Source: VAZQ01 sp963702695 (GTDB lineage: Bacteria; Pseudomonadota; Alphaproteobacteria; Rhizobiales; Xanthobacteraceae). From it: a stretch of 64,000 nt of DNA. The notes beneath the pieces were generated by a model. The model had not been told where the DNA came from. It ran no database searches and was given only the letters and a program-made list of their open reading frames with translations. The position numbers and the translations under genes were made by a program. The first letter of the stretch is position 1. Every line of letters starts with the position of its first letter. Positions 63,735 to 64,000 of this stretch are shown here, one piece after another. Where the stretch lies: positions 432,396 through 496,395 of the forward strand of contig CAVPDS010000029.1 in NCBI GenBank assembly GCA_963702695.1, given 5' to 3'.

Positions 63735-64000
63735 CAGTCGATTACAGCTCATATGACGATGACCGAGGACATTGCATTTCATTGCGCACCGGAATTATCA
63801 ACCTTCTGGTTGACACCGTGCCTTTGCTGAACCGATCCAAAAAGATTGATGAATTTCTGCCAATGCGGCCTCCAGACATCTCGACTTCGCGCGCGAGTTG
63901 CCGCGGTTTGTTTCCGAGGTGCGACGCATGTTTACGCCAGGTGAGATTGGAGCACACCTGGAGCAAATCGAGCGCGCGCAGAGCGAGAAAGACGTCGACG
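63735..64000 (+). other. incomplete coding region at the right edge
   Basis: From 63853 one plus-strand frame stays open to the window end with SANAASRHLDFARELPRFVS, EVRRMFTPGEIGAHLEQIE and on, which looks like real protein (ATG at 63928 is the first clear start). Just before it, another frame reads ISLRTGIINLLVDTVPLLNR, also protein-like, so the gene may carry a frameshift or two genes may abut. I do not recognise either. Confidence 0.35.

Overview
The window is GC-rich chromosomal DNA from an alphaproteobacterium, most likely of the Hyphomicrobiales in the Bradyrhizobium / Rhodopseudomonas / Xanthobacteraceae neighbourhood. I infer this from the gene order tRNA-Leu, tig, clpP, clpX, lon, HU, tRNA-Val; from glnB-glnA behind a sigma-54-type promoter; from a DUF3175 protein; and from several short intergenic palindromes of kinds common in that group. 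No species can be named from the sequence alone.

Layout. 1-6.9 kb: single genes, namely a receiver-only response regulator at the left edge, a subclass B3 metallo-beta-lactamase, a GlcG/HbpS-like secreted protein, a ModA-like binding protein, a CoA-binding protein, an enoyl-CoA hydratase homologue without the usual catalytic glutamates, a DUF3175 protein and a thioesterase. 7.0-8.0 kb: rplM-rpsI. 8.1-12.7 kb: a repeat-bounded element, a dihydroxyphthalate-decarboxylase-like protein, a membrane diguanylate cyclase, a VOC protein and a GcrA-like HTH protein. 13.0-16.7 kb: glnA and glnB facing the NAD(P)H-hydrate repair gene. 16.9-28.9 kb: an MBL-fold protein with altered metal ligands, tRNA-Leu, the protein quality-control block (tig, a lone ClpX-type zinc-finger protein, clpP, clpX, lon), a MarR-EmrA-EmrB efflux operon in which emrA carries a one-base frameshift, an HU gene and tRNA-Val.

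29-35 kb is accessory-looking: a cytochrome b561-type gene, a second HU gene, tRNA-Asp, then remnants of surface-sugar genes. A membrane glycosyltransferase gene there is split by a 1,417-bp IS3-like element flanked by a perfect 14-bp direct repeat; taking the element out restores one reading frame. 35-42.5 kb: a complete heavy-metal RND efflux operon (adaptor, CzcA/CusA pump, outer-membrane channel) and a secreted protein with an N-terminal tandem repeat. 42.6-46.3 kb: a UbiD decarboxylase, then a two-gene unit encoding a small cysteine-rich membrane protein and a 580-residue protein with two thrombospondin type-1 repeats on top of a multi-helix membrane domain, the most unusual find here.

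46.5-60.4 kb reads as a catabolic region: three orphan tripartite-tricarboxylate (Bug/TctC) binding proteins, two MmgE/PrpD proteins coupled to a short-chain dehydrogenase homologue lacking its catalytic Tyr, and, divergently, a VOC protein with a tricarballylate-dehydrogenase-like flavoprotein, an NMT1-fold protein and a Tat-exported protein made of three RidA-like domains. Together these suggest processing of an unidentified carboxylic acid (inference). The right end holds asnS, a small unknown protein, a self-inhibited class II Fic protein and the start of an incomplete gene.
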